Of a stretch of 64,000 nucleotides of DNA, positions 53,018-62,001 are shown one piece after another. A program made the position numbers and the translations under genes. How positions within the stretch are numbered: the stretch's first letter is position 1; each line of letters opens with the position of its first letter. The DNA lies in contig NZ_AOGX02000015.1 in assembly GCF_000332475.2 (NCBI RefSeq), positions 186,001 through 250,000 of the forward strand, written 5' to 3'. The notes beneath the pieces are model-generated. The model had not been told where the DNA came from. It saw only the letters and a list, made by a program, of their open reading frames with translations, and searched no databases. Source of the stretch: Leptospira yanagawae serovar Saopaulo str. Sao Paulo = ATCC 700523. GTDB lineage: Bacteria > Spirochaetota > Leptospiria > Leptospirales > Leptospiraceae.

Positions 53018-54727
53018 TTACCTACCATAAATTTTCATACGGACAGTTTGAATTGTTCCCGTATCACCAACACCACCATCATACATTCGAATGGTCCAAT
53101 TCCCATTTGGATTCTCACCTAGTGTTCTAGCAATTCCAAACCGATAGGTGGAAGAGCCGGTCATGGCTGCAATCGTTGTACTGCCAAATGTACAACCTGA
53201 ATTTGTCGCAGGATTTGCACAGGCATGTGGTTCCGCAAGTACACTTTGAGTCATACCATTCGGCGAAGTCACAACAATTCCAAGTTCAGGAAAATAGGTA
53301 TGACCTGTTGTGATTTCAACATCGACATATTCTATATAACTAATACTAGACGATACAGGATACATCACCGATACACCAATCACATTATTATCTGGAATTG
53401 CGGTTCCATAATTAACTGCGGACATCGTCTCAACCCTTTGTGGAGTCGTGATCGGAGTCCAAGAACTAGCTCTTAGTAACAATTGTTCTGCGTCAATGGC
53501 CCCAAATCCATACTTATGGTTAACATGTAACCCAGCTCCGTTGGTATCCCAATCAGTATCACCTATATCGTTTTGTCTTGCAGAGTAAGCCACTAACTCG
53601 CGAACATCCCTCCATGTTAGTGATGGGTATTTACTAAGAAGTAGGGCAACTACCCCTGCAGCAAGTGAAGTGGCCGAGGAAGTTCCATTGAATCGTCTTG
53701 TGTAATTCGAAAAGGAATAATCTCCTGATGTTCCACCGGCGTTCAATCCAAATACACCAGCTGCATCCGTTGTTGTGATTGCCGTTGTATCCGCAGTCGC
53801 TGAATTTCCTTGGGTATGGGCTACCGCCCAAAGGTTGGCACCTTCTTCCGAATAGGAAGCTTTCATTCCATTTTGCCCAATGCCACCGATCGCCATCACA
53901 CCATAATAATTGGCCTGCCCATCATAATTCGCATTATCGACTAACAATGGTGAAATAAATCGATTGGGATCATTGTTATTCGCTCCGTTTGCACCATTAC
54001 CCGCTGCCCAAAGGTATACGGTTCCCAATCCCCCACGACCTGAACTGATTCCTTCGTTGATGCCTTGTTGCCATAAGGAGCTAGATGGCCATAACCATCC
54101 ATACTCATCAGGGGAACCCCAACTATTATTGGAGATGTAGACTTTCCCCATCTCATTCACCATGGCTCGGTATTCGTCTGAAGTATAAATGGTGGATTTC
54201 TCTAGTAGGTTCACACCCACCAGTTTGGAGCAAGGGGCCGCTCCCCTAACACCGATTCCATTCCCACCACGAGCACCGATCACACCTCCAACAGCGGACC
54301 CATGAAAACTAGTACTATAGGCATGTGATGGGAACAAAGAATTGTTAAATAAATTCAAACCTTTGGCAGAAATTGAGATATTATCTTTTAAGTCTTCGTG
54401 TGTTAGATCAATTCCATCATCCACCACGCTGACGATGACTTGGTTTCCTGAATATCCTTGGTTCCAAACAGATCGGACGCGAGCATCCTCACCCGTTGTT
54501 CCTCCAAGTTGTCCATAATTGTATAGGTGCCATTGGTCATTAAAAAGAGAATCTGAACTTGTGGGCGAGAACGTACAATCCAATTCCCGAGCATTTAAAA
54601 TTGAATTGAGAAGGTATAAAAATAAAAAATCGTCACTCACTAAATCGTTATTTTTTTTGGGAACACAATGGCTCAAAATAAGGAGTGTCACCAACAAAAA
54701 AGCGGAGATCCAACGTTTGAGAGTCAT
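53018..54727 (-). CDS. Kexin-like S8 serine protease, putative lipoprotein, with P domain
   Basis: The signal ends in LLILSHC with Cys21 as likely lipid anchor. The catalytic domain starts early, at NDQWHLYNYGQLGG (about 63), with Asp103 in VVDDGID, His142 in SFHGSAVGG, oxyanion Asn244 in WAAGNG and Ser350 in NGTSSATSLAAG. The C-terminal 140 residues are a P/Homo B domain, as in proprotein convertases. The prodomain expected between the signal and the catalytic domain is missing; only about 40 residues lie there. The next gene encodes a prodomain-like protein. It should be active outside the inner membrane. Confidence 0.93.
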   Translation of the reverse strand: MTLKRWISAFLLVTLLILSHCVPKKNNDLVSDDFLFLYLLNSILNARELDCTFSPTSSDSLFNDQWHLYNYGQLGGTTGEDARVRSVWNQGYSGNQVIVSVVDDGIDLTHEDLKDNISISAKGLNLFNNSLFPSHAYSTSFHGSAVGGVIGARGGNGIGVRGAAPCSKLVGVNLLEKSTIYTSDEYRAMVNEMGKVYISNNSWGSPDEYGWLWPSSSLWQQGINEGISSGRGGLGTVYLWAAGNGANGANNNDPNRFISPLLVDNANYDGQANYYGVMAIGGIGQNGMKASYSEEGANLWAVAHTQGNSATADTTAITTTDAAGVFGLNAGGTSGDYSFSNYTRRFNGTSSATSLAAGVVALLLSKYPSLTWRDVRELVAYSARQNDIGDTDWDTNGAGLHVNHKYGFGAIDAEQLLLRASSWTPITTPQRVETMSAVNYGTAIPDNNVIGVSVMYPVSSSISYIEYVDVEITTGHTYFPELGIVVTSPNGMTQSVLAEPHACANPATNSGCTFGSTTIAAMTGSSTYRFGIARTLGENPNGNWTIRMYDGGVGDTGTIQTVRMKIYGR

Positions 54728-54746
54728 GTTTTTATTTCCTTACTAA

Positions 54747-54774
54747 AGAATAACAATTAGTCGATTGGTTTCAA
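54747..54774 (-). promoter_or_regulatory. Candidate promoter of the S8 protease operon
   Basis: On the minus strand, TTGAAA (54774-54769) and TATTCT (54752-54747) are 16 bases apart, with a TG one base before the -10. The ATG at 54727 follows about 20 bases later and AAGGAA serves as ribosome site. Confidence 0.55.
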
Positions 54775-54802
54775 CCGAATTCTAGCGAAAAAATGATCCT
54801 TT

Positions 54803-55864
54803 TTATGCCTTGGCTTCTGCTAATCGTTTAGACCGGTCTTCCTGCACCAATGCATCAATTAATTCATCCAAATCTCCTTCCATAATGGAAGGAAGATTAT
54901 GACTCGTAAATCCAATCCTATGGTCAGTACAACGTCCTTGTGGGAAATTGTAAGTACGAATCCGCTCCGATCGATCGCCAGAACCTACTTGTGCTTTTTT
55001 CAAGGCATCTGCACTTTGTTTGGCGGACTCTGCTGCTTGGTCTGCAATCCTTGCACGGAGTACTCTCATGGCTTTATCGCGGTTTTTAATTTGGGAACGT
55101 TCTTCTTGGGAAGCAACAACAATGCCTGTCGGTATATGAGTGATTCGAACAGCCGAGTCGGTTGTGTTGACGTGCTGACCACCGGCACCGGAGGAACGAT
55201 ACACATCGATTCGCAAATCACTTTCTCTAATTTCTACTTCTTTCTCTTCTGCTTCAGGTAGGATGGCAACAGTGACTGCCGATGTATGAATCCTCCCACC
55301 AGATTCAGTTTCTGGAATTCGTTGTACTCGATGAGTCCCAGATTCAAATTTGAATAAATCATACGCTCGATCATCATCCAAAGAAAATACAATTTCTTTG
55401 TAACCACCAATCCCTGTTGGACTCATATCAATGATCTCAGTGCGAATTCCTTTTTTATCAGCATACTTATTGTACATTCGAAATAAGTCAGCACAAAACA
55501 AACCAGATTCTTCACCGCCTGTCCCAGCGCGAATTTCCACAAGGATACTTTTTCCAGAATTTGGATCTGGAGGTAATAACATAATTTCGAGTTCTTTTGC
55601 AAGTTCTTCTAACTTTTTTTCACCTTCTTCAATTTCGGATTTTAACATGTCGTGCATGTCCGCGTCATTTTCCGATTCTAATAAAGACTTTGCATCTTGG
55701 CAATCCTTGGTGATCCTTAGGTATTCGTCGGCTTTTGTATATACTGGCGTTAGGCGAGATCTTTCTTTCGATAGATTCTTCAAAGTATCAGAAGCAGTGG
55801 CCTTTGCGAGCTCATCCTCGATACGCAGGTATTTTTCTTGAATTTTTTTCAATCTATCTATCAT
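54803..55864 (-). CDS. prfA: Peptide chain release factor 1
   Basis: RF1 recognises UAA and UAG and releases the protein. The GGQ motif is in [17 protein letters not shown]. The PxT codon-recognition motif reads PET in [36 protein letters not shown] is the class-I factor signature. The ATG at 55864 gives 353 residues, close to the usual 360; an upstream in-frame start at 55906 is less likely. It stands alone, divergent from the EcsC gene. Confidence 0.96.
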   Translation of the reverse strand: MIDRLKKIQEKYLRIEDELAKATASDTLKNLSKERSRLTPVYTKADEYLRITKDCQDAKSLLESENDADMHDMLKSEIEEGEKKLEELAKELEIMLLPPDPNSGKSILVEIRAGTGGEESGLFCADLFRMYNKYADKKGIRTEIIDMSPTGIGGYKEIVFSLDDDRAYDLFKFESGTHRVQRIPETESGGRIHTSAVTVAILPEAEEKEVEIRESDLRIDVYRSSGAGGQHVNTTDSAVRITHIPTGIVVASQEERSQIKNRDKAMRVLRARIADQAAESAKQSADALKKAQVGSGDRSERIRTYNFPQGRCTDHRIGFTSHNLPSIMEGDLDELIDALVQEDRSKRLAEAKA

Positions 55865-55931
55865 GTCTATGGAAAGGATACAGAATGCCTGTTTTTGATA
55901 AACCAAAATCTAATAAGGATTTGAGAAACCC

Positions 55932-56552
55932 GTGAACGAACTCCCACATAAGGGCAATTCTAATGGATTTTTAGAGGGTCTCATCGAGTTATTTGCTGGG
56001 TTTGAGGACTATAGAAGTCCCTATGCTCCAACCATCCAACCACCCGAGGAACTATTAAAAGATTTGGTTCAAAATGCTTCCTTCAAATCGGGACTGATTA
56101 GTGCTACCTGTTCCCTGCCTCCAGGGCCTTTGGGAATCTTGAGTATCCTTCCCGAGTTACTGATGGTGTATCGAATCCAGGGACATTTGATTATGGATAT
56201 TGCCGCACTCTACGGAAAAGAGGTACAGGTAACCAAAGAATTGTTACTTTATTGTTTATTCAAACACGGTGGGGCACAAGTTTTTCGTAAAATCATCGAA
56301 GAATCAAGTTTTAAAATTCTCATTCGCCCAACAACCGTTAGGGTATTTCAATCGGTGTTAGAAAAATTAGGAATTATGATTTCCAAATCAATCATTCGTA
56401 AACAATTTGCTCGTTGGGTTCCCATTGGTGGTGCCGTCGTAACAGGAACTTTTGCTTATTATGATACAAAACGTGTAGGGAAAACAGCCATGGAACTTTT
56501 CTCAAAAGAAATCCATTCGGACGAAATCAGGGACCTGTTGGAGACTCAGTGA
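55932..56552 (+). CDS. EcsC-family protein
   Basis: This 206-residue protein has the helical, glycine- and proline-containing membrane-associated region typical of EcsC (SLPPGPLGILSILPELLMVYRIQGHLIMDIAALYG) and a C-terminal segment WVPIGGAVVTGTFAYYDTKRVGKTAM that matches the family ending. The role of EcsC is unclear; in Bacillus it lies in an ABC transporter operon. The start is GTG at 55932. The following lipoprotein gene overlaps it by four bases (GTGA), so both are co-translated. Confidence 0.88.
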   Translation: MNELPHKGNSNGFLEGLIELFAGFEDYRSPYAPTIQPPEELLKDLVQNASFKSGLISATCSLPPGPLGILSILPELLMVYRIQGHLIMDIAALYGKEVQVTKELLLYCLFKHGGAQVFRKIIEESSFKILIRPTTVRVFQSVLEKLGIMISKSIIRKQFARWVPIGGAVVTGTFAYYDTKRVGKTAMELFSKEIHSDEIRDLLETQ

Positions 56553-57676
56553 AATTTTTTTTCCTCATTATTTTTAGTTTATTTACTTTCATCCATTGCC
56601 AATCCAAACATGAATCCTTAGTTTCTGAAATTGAAGATCTCATAGCAAAAGAAAAGTTTGAAAAGGCTCTTGTTTTACTCCAAGACCGACTTTCTTCAAA
56701 TCGTTCCACTGCTGAAATTTTATCAAAAAACAAACCAAACCAACCTCGACTTTTTGCTGTATCTGAAGACAGGACCAAAATCGTTTGGACAGAAAATAAA
56801 ACTTTATTTTTCAAAGATCTGGTAAATGACAACAGAAACTCTATTGAATTAAAACTCAGACCTGACTCCATACAACTATCAGCTAACGGAAACTTTGTGG
56901 CTGTCCAATATCCGTTAAAACAATATGGAGGTTGTGCTTTATTTGCTTATTCAACGAATGATTCATCACTGGAACACGAATCCATTGTGCATATCCCTTG
57001 CAAAACAGGTATGGCCATTTCCAATTCAGGTGACATCTTATTATATTTTTTTGAAAATCAATTGTTTGTCGAAAAAACAGGAAAATCTTCAAAACCGGAA
57101 CGTTTTCTTTCCAGTGATTTGTTTCCATCCCCCTATCCAAAATTAAAAATTCAATATCACATTTCATCGATTGGAAATGAGTATTTAATTTGGTCTGGTG
57201 TTGGAGGCGCTTACCATTTGTTTTTTCTAAACATTGAATCTAAACGAGTATCATTACTCTCTAAGGATATTGTACTTCCTAAATTTTATTATAATAGCGG
57301 TAACTCTGGTTATGTGGTCGGAGGCAAAATTGGTGATTTGTATTTAAAAGAAGTAATTTACCAACAAGGGAAATCACCGTCCATCAACCGAGGAATTCCC
57401 ATTGTCACCAGGGAAGCTTATTCTTGGAAATTGACAGGAAAAGATGAATTCATCACAACAAATCAAAACGATCCCAACCAACCGATGAAGTGGAAAGTTT
57501 CTGGCAAAAAAGAACATTTCCCATTCTTCTTAGAAAGGTTATGGGGAGTTGCTGGAGATAAAATTGTTTATGAAAGTAAACGTGGTGAACTAGTCTTGGA
57601 TGATTTAAATTTTAGCGAAGAAGATTGGAAAATTTACGAATACTTTAAAAAAGTCCGGAAATTGAATGACGGTTAA
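56549..57676 (+). CDS. Putative lipoprotein with beta-propeller-like repeats
   Basis: The signal MKFFFLIIFSLFTFIHC ends in a likely lipobox. A short helix pair follows (ESLVSEIEDLIAKEKFEKAL), then a beta-rich part with weak propeller-type repeats (LFAVSEDRTKIVWTE, IQLSANGNFVAVQYP, MAISNSGDILLYFFENQ), comparable to WD40/PD40 proteins. No enzyme motif is visible. The start is GTG overlapping the EcsC stop (GTGA). Its TAA stop shares the palindrome TTAA with the stop of the convergent small Cys protein gene. Confidence 0.82.
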   Translation: MKFFFLIIFSLFTFIHCQSKHESLVSEIEDLIAKEKFEKALVLLQDRLSSNRSTAEILSKNKPNQPRLFAVSEDRTKIVWTENKTLFFKDLVNDNRNSIELKLRPDSIQLSANGNFVAVQYPLKQYGGCALFAYSTNDSSLEHESIVHIPCKTGMAISNSGDILLYFFENQLFVEKTGKSSKPERFLSSDLFPSPYPKLKIQYHISSIGNEYLIWSGVGGAYHLFFLNIESKRVSLLSKDIVLPKFYYNSGNSGYVVGGKIGDLYLKEVIYQQGKSPSINRGIPIVTREAYSWKLTGKDEFITTNQNDPNQPMKWKVSGKKEHFPFFLERLWGVAGDKIVYESKRGELVLDDLNFSEEDWKIYEYFKKVRKLNDG

Positions 57677-57870
57677 GCCGCTTGGTCTTTCTCTTTTTTC
57701 GCCGAGAAAATTTGACAAGATTTGTACAAATCTTGGACACAATGAGAAGTAAGCCGCTCTAAGTCTTCTGATTGCAAACGATCCTTGGAACTTGGGCATA
57801 CAGAAAGTCCCTTTGCGTATAAGGGGCATTTTACATAAAATTCGTTTTTAGGTAGAGACTTCTGTGGCAT
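57673..57870 (-). CDS. Small four-Cys protein of unknown function
   Basis: A 65-residue soluble protein with four evenly spaced cysteines (YVKCPLYAKGLSVCP, then LTSHCVQDLYKSCQIFS). The CP-x-Y...C...C...C-x-I-F arrangement recalls small bacterial metal- or Fe-S-binding proteins of the kind that start with KCPY. ATG start; its stop falls exactly on the TTAA shared with the neighbour. The coding frame is clean and placed as a real gene would be, but no family can be named. Confidence 0.65.
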   Translation of the reverse strand: MPQKSLPKNEFYVKCPLYAKGLSVCPSSKDRLQSEDLERLTSHCVQDLYKSCQIFSAKKEKDQAA

Positions 57871-57969
57871 AACTCTGAAAATTTTTTGTGAAAAGCATGC
57901 CCTGTCAAACGGATTTTAAGTGAAATCATAAAATTAAAATTCAAAAAAATTGGTGTAAGACTTCTAAAT

Positions 57970-59121
57970 TTAAAAGTACAAATTTAAGATTGTAGGGTTT
58001 TCTACCGAAATCACTTGGTCTTCAAATGTGAAGTCTCTTAAATTGAATGTTTTGCCATTCCAATGGTTTTCAAATAAGTGCCCAGAGAGAAACACTTGCA
58101 CTAAGTCCTGTGCTCTCGTTGATTTGATGTACTTAGCCATTCCTTCTCGTTTCCAAACATTGACATCGGTTAAATCTAATCCTGACCATTTCATATTGGG
58201 AAAGACAGCTGCTGGGGATATCAAACCATCCACCGCCTTTCCTGTTAGGCGACTATACAAAGATGCATCAAAAACATCCTGTCCAATAAAAATAGCAACC
58301 TTCCAACCAGGCACAATCCAAATTCGATCTTGATTAGATTCACCAGCTGAATAGATTTTTTGTTCATCCTCTGACAAAATTATTTTTTTGACCATCGGTT
58401 CCATAAGTTTTCCATCAGCAGAAAATGGGATCGCAACATTGTATAATGGACCTTTAGGATCCAATACGAGATTTCCTTTTACTATTTTTGGATTCGGTAA
58501 TACAATGGTTCCACCTAATATCGGAACATTATAATCCTTTGCTAAGGATGAAAAAGTACGAACATAAACTTCAGCCATCAATTCTGACTTTGCTAAAACC
58601 AAATCAGAGAAACTAAAATTTTCACCTTTAGTTTTCAGTGCTTCGGATAAAGAATCCGAATTTAAAAATTTTGATTTTTCATTTAGAAAAACAAGTCCAC
58701 TCCCTATATGTTCTGGAAAAATAACGATAGTTTTGCGATCGAATATCCCAGAAGACTTAGCTTTCGCTAATGTTTCATCAATTCTTTCTTTCCACCATTC
58801 TTCCTTTACATAATCCTCAGGTCTCAAAACAAGTTGGATCCCGACAAGGTTTCCATATTTCCTGTCTGATCCATTTGTTTGGATAGTAACCTCATTCCAT
58901 GTTTTATTTGGTTTTTGAATTTCTTCGTCAACCTCAGGTTTGCTAAAATTAAAATCAAATTTGAAGTCAAAATTAAAACTAAAATCGTTTTTTGGTAATT
59001 CCAGTTTTGGTGTTGGAATCGTTTTTTCGAAATCCTTTAAAAAGGTCGCAGAACCATATCCTAACCCAAACAATACAATGAATAATAAAATTTTATACGG
59101 TGGTACGTAGAGGTTATGCAT
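57970..59121 (-). CDS. Membrane-anchored nitrilase-like protein without catalytic Cys
   Basis: An N-terminal membrane helix (8-27) is followed by a stretch of alternating Phe with Asp/Asn/Lys (46-59) and then a carbon-nitrogen hydrolase fold (about 90-340). The catalytic Glu is present in IFPEHIG (Glu137), and a Lys at VKKIILS (245-246) is available. The nucleophile elbow, normally IC-x-D, reads IFIGQDVFD, so Gly280 replaces the Cys. It is therefore probably inactive as an amidase, or it has another use. It overlaps the Nudix gene by 8 bases and ends the operon. Confidence 0.85.
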   Translation of the reverse strand: MHNLYVPPYKILLFIVLFGLGYGSATFLKDFEKTIPTPKLELPKNDFSFNFDFKFDFNFSKPEVDEEIQKPNKTWNEVTIQTNGSDRKYGNLVGIQLVLRPEDYVKEEWWKERIDETLAKAKSSGIFDRKTIVIFPEHIGSGLVFLNEKSKFLNSDSLSEALKTKGENFSFSDLVLAKSELMAEVYVRTFSSLAKDYNVPILGGTIVLPNPKIVKGNLVLDPKGPLYNVAIPFSADGKLMEPMVKKIILSEDEQKIYSAGESNQDRIWIVPGWKVAIFIGQDVFDASLYSRLTGKAVDGLISPAAVFPNMKWSGLDLTDVNVWKREGMAKYIKSTRAQDLVQVFLSGHLFENHWNGKTFNLRDFTFEDQVISVENPTILNLYF

Positions 59122-59536
59122 ATTCTTTTAAATAAAGTTGGACAGCTTCCAACATATACTCCGAAAAAAGTTTTTTTGGATCAAAGGATTGGATATTTAC
59201 CCATTCCATATAATCATGTTCGTCAGACAAATTTACTTTACCTTCCAAACATTTTGCTTCATAAGCGATGATAATACAAGGATGGTTCCCTTCATTCACT
59301 CGATGTTTATGGACAAAAATAGGAACAGGATTGACTTCAATTTTAATATTTGAGCCCAGTTCCTCGTCTATTTCTCGAAAAATACTTTCGGTCCAATCAT
59401 TAAAAAATTCATCTTCATTCATCCTCCCACCAGGAAGATCCCCGTGTCCGGATTTTTTATCTCTTAAAACTAATAATAAATCACCGTCTCTTAAAAAAAG
59501 TTTTTGAGTGATTTGAAAAAAACCATGTTTACTCAC
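59114..59536 (-). CDS. Nudix hydrolase
   Basis: The Nudix box G-x5-E-x7-REUxEExGU is complete: [26 protein letters not shown], with the metal-binding Glu residues. The enzyme would split a nucleoside diphosphate linked to another moiety. The start is read as GTG at 59536, overlapping the previous stop (GTGA) with GGGGAAA at 8 bases; a TTG at 59551 would add five residues. It overlaps the nitrilase-like gene by 8 bases. The substrate is unknown; nucleotide or dinucleotide products of the upstream AHCY-like and MDR enzymes are candidates. Confidence 0.88.
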   Translation of the reverse strand: MSKHGFFQITQKLFLRDGDLLLVLRDKKSGHGDLPGGRMNEDEFFNDWTESIFREIDEELGSNIKIEVNPVPIFVHKHRVNEGNHPCIIIAYEAKCLEGKVNLSDEHDYMEWVNIQSFDPKKLFSEYMLEAVQLYLKEYA

Positions 59537-62001
59537 AAAGAATTTCCCCAAACATTGATTTGGTGGTCTACAGCATATAATTCTGGTTTTGGAAGATTTT
59601 TTGTATGATGTTGGTTTACCATTCCTAATGAAACACTCGCCAATTGTGAAATGATTGGATCCATCGACTCGGTTGGAACACCAAAAAACAAAAAGTTAAC
59701 AGGACTTCCATCACTTATCAAATAAATTTCCTTTTCCAAATTTAGTTCAGGAATTTTGAAAATAATTTTAGATCCTAGATCCATTTGTGTTTGAGGATCC
59801 AAAATTCTATGAAACGAGATTAAGGTCTCCTTTTCAGCTAATTTAGGATTATCAGTTAAATTTAACTGATTCGTCCATTGGATAAAATTAGCAAATTCAA
59901 CTGTCTTTGTAGAACCTGATGCCAAAAACAATTGTTTGTGTTCACTTTTAAGGATCCATGATTCAAAATCTTTTGGTTCTAAAATAGATTCACCAGTCAC
60001 ACCAATCACCAAATCGATGTTTGCAAACTCTGTTTCACTTACTCTATTGAAAAACTGTTTTTGCAAATTTGAATTCAATTCAAATTTTCGATCTACTTCT
60101 AAGACATCCAAATGGGATTCGTGAAGAGAGCCACCGACCAAGTATTTTTTCAAAAAACCGCCAATGTTACCTTTGGAACCTAAAATGAGTACATTACGTT
60201 TGGATAATACTTTTCCAATTCCATGGAGAGTATTTTCAATCGCATTTATAATGGAACGGGCAACCTCTTTGGATTCTTCCAAAGTTTTTTCCTTTGAAAT
60301 TGCTATTGAATATGCAGGTAAAAATAACGATCCTTTGTCTTGTTTCACTTTGGTTAATCGGTCATAACCGTTCCTAGTGTGTTCCACTGTACCCACGATA
60401 TGCGAATTTAAAATCTCAGAAAACTTTTTGTCTTTTAAGGAACTAAATTTTCCTTCAACCCAGAATTCAGCCAAAACTTCGCCAAACGAAACATTGTCTA
60501 ACGCTCGTTCATTGAGGATGGGAGCAATATATCCTCCATCTTCAATCAGAATCATTTTTTCATTTTTTTCGGCCAATTCAAATAGTTGATTTAAAAACAA
60601 ATACATTGCCAATCGGCGCATGGCTTCAAAAAATCCTAATTTTGCTTCTTCTAATTTATGTCGAAATGAAGTATGAACTTCAAAATCACTATAAAGCGGA
60701 GATACACCGTAATATGGAGTGTTGTTATTTGTAAGTTTAAACTCCAAACCTGCCATATAAAATGATTCTGTTGGAATATCTAATAATATATCCAAATAGA
60801 TTGGAGGAATATTACCTCCATATTTCACAAAGGCAACATTCAGAGACTTTGCTTTCAGCCTTCTAAAAGTTTCTATCAATGAAATAATTTCCGAAGTAAT
60901 ATGATGGATTAAAAAAATATGAATACCATCAAAATTGAATTTGTGGTCTTTTGAATTCGCAATGGTTTCTAGAATTGGCATTCGTTTTAAATAGAAATTA
61001 GCATCAACTAACGTGCGTTTTTGATTGAAACTAAAATTTAAAACTCGATCTAACCTCGAAAGATCAACATACACTGCAGTTTTCCCGATCTTAGCTCTTA
61101 GTGTATTTCCCTCTTTAATTTTCTTGGAAGCAGAAGAATCTTCCAATAGTAAAAATAGTTTTTTTAATATGGAAAGGGAGACACTTGGATCGGAACTCAA
61201 AATCAAATTGCGATACTGTTCTTCCCAATAGAAGTTGATATTAGACAGTTTTCCAAGTGGGGTTTTTTCAATTTGTGAAAACACTTTGCTAAAGTGACTA
61301 TTCTCTTCTTCGTAAAATGTTTCCCCTTTTTGGGCTACGTTAATGATTCCATTACTCAATGATTCACTGATTTTGGATGCACCAGCAATGTATGTTCTAG
61401 AATGTACATCGCTAATTACTTCATGTTGGATATTTGCCAGATTCAAACACCCATCTTCCCGCGAATCAATCGTTATGCGAAGGAAAAAATCGCCAATTCT
61501 ATTTTGATTTTGTACTCTCTCCATTAATATATAATAACCTGAAGGATGTACAAATTCCGTATCAAAAGGAAATAGCAAGGCTACAGAGGAATTTCGATTT
61601 GGGTCTTCTCCGTAAAATTCTGGATGAATTTTTTTTGCGATCGATTGCTGCTGGAATGATCCGAATACAAATCGTAAATTCTCTTCAAATTCTTCTCGAA
61701 ACAAAACCCAATCTTTAAGGATTCCTGCTCTCGCAAAAACTTGGACATGTTGGATGTGCATATCCACTAACTCATGATTGATGTTAGGATTGATTTTATA
61801 TGAAAATGCTAAGTCACCGGGTAAAGATTGTAATAGATTTCCAATTTCTTCACCAATCGTGCGAGATAGAATCGATAGTCCAAAAAAGATTCGAAGATTT
61901 GTTAAGTCAATTTCCCATAAACCGTCTTCTACTTCGTGTAAGGTGGGCCCAAGTGATGTTTTAATTTGTTTCTCTGAAGTCATATGCTTATTGAAAATCA
62001 A
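59533..62001 (-). CDS. Large adenosylhomocysteinase-like protein
   Basis: The protein has 822 residues, far longer than AHCY (about 430-470). The region from about 480 to 780 resembles [15 protein letters not shown] (AHCY DDGG type), [14 protein letters not shown] (AHCY GGTEETTTGVHRL type), and the Rossmann motif [19 protein letters not shown] near 603, with a following VTGESI. The first 480 residues are not recognised and contain no membrane segment. The start is TTG 62001 with AAAGG upstream; ATG 61983 is an alternative. It overlaps the MDR gene by 14 bases. Its reaction is unknown; an NAD-dependent redox step is likely from the fold. Confidence 0.88.
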   Translation of the reverse strand: MIFNKHMTSEKQIKTSLGPTLHEVEDGLWEIDLTNLRIFFGLSILSRTIGEEIGNLLQSLPGDLAFSYKINPNINHELVDMHIQHVQVFARAGILKDWVLFREEFEENLRFVFGSFQQQSIAKKIHPEFYGEDPNRNSSVALLFPFDTEFVHPSGYYILMERVQNQNRIGDFFLRITIDSREDGCLNLANIQHEVISDVHSRTYIAGASKISESLSNGIINVAQKGETFYEEENSHFSKVFSQIEKTPLGKLSNINFYWEEQYRNLILSSDPSVSLSILKKLFLLLEDSSASKKIKEGNTLRAKIGKTAVYVDLSRLDRVLNFSFNQKRTLVDANFYLKRMPILETIANSKDHKFNFDGIHIFLIHHITSEIISLIETFRRLKAKSLNVAFVKYGGNIPPIYLDILLDIPTESFYMAGLEFKLTNNNTPYYGVSPLYSDFEVHTSFRHKLEEAKLGFFEAMRRLAMYLFLNQLFELAEKNEKMILIEDGGYIAPILNERALDNVSFGEVLAEFWVEGKFSSLKDKKFSEILNSHIVGTVEHTRNGYDRLTKVKQDKGSLFLPAYSIAISKEKTLEESKEVARSIINAIENTLHGIGKVLSKRNVLILGSKGNIGGFLKKYLVGGSLHESHLDVLEVDRKFELNSNLQKQFFNRVSETEFANIDLVIGVTGESILEPKDFESWILKSEHKQLFLASGSTKTVEFANFIQWTNQLNLTDNPKLAEKETLISFHRILDPQTQMDLGSKIIFKIPELNLEKEIYLISDGSPVNFLFFGVPTESMDPIISQLASVSLGMVNQHHTKNLPKPELYAVDHQINVWGNSL

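Noticed and set aside
55865..55906. 14-residue N-terminal extension of prfA
   Set aside because: RF1 proteins usually begin with a short Met plus helix as at 55864, and the extension has no family support.
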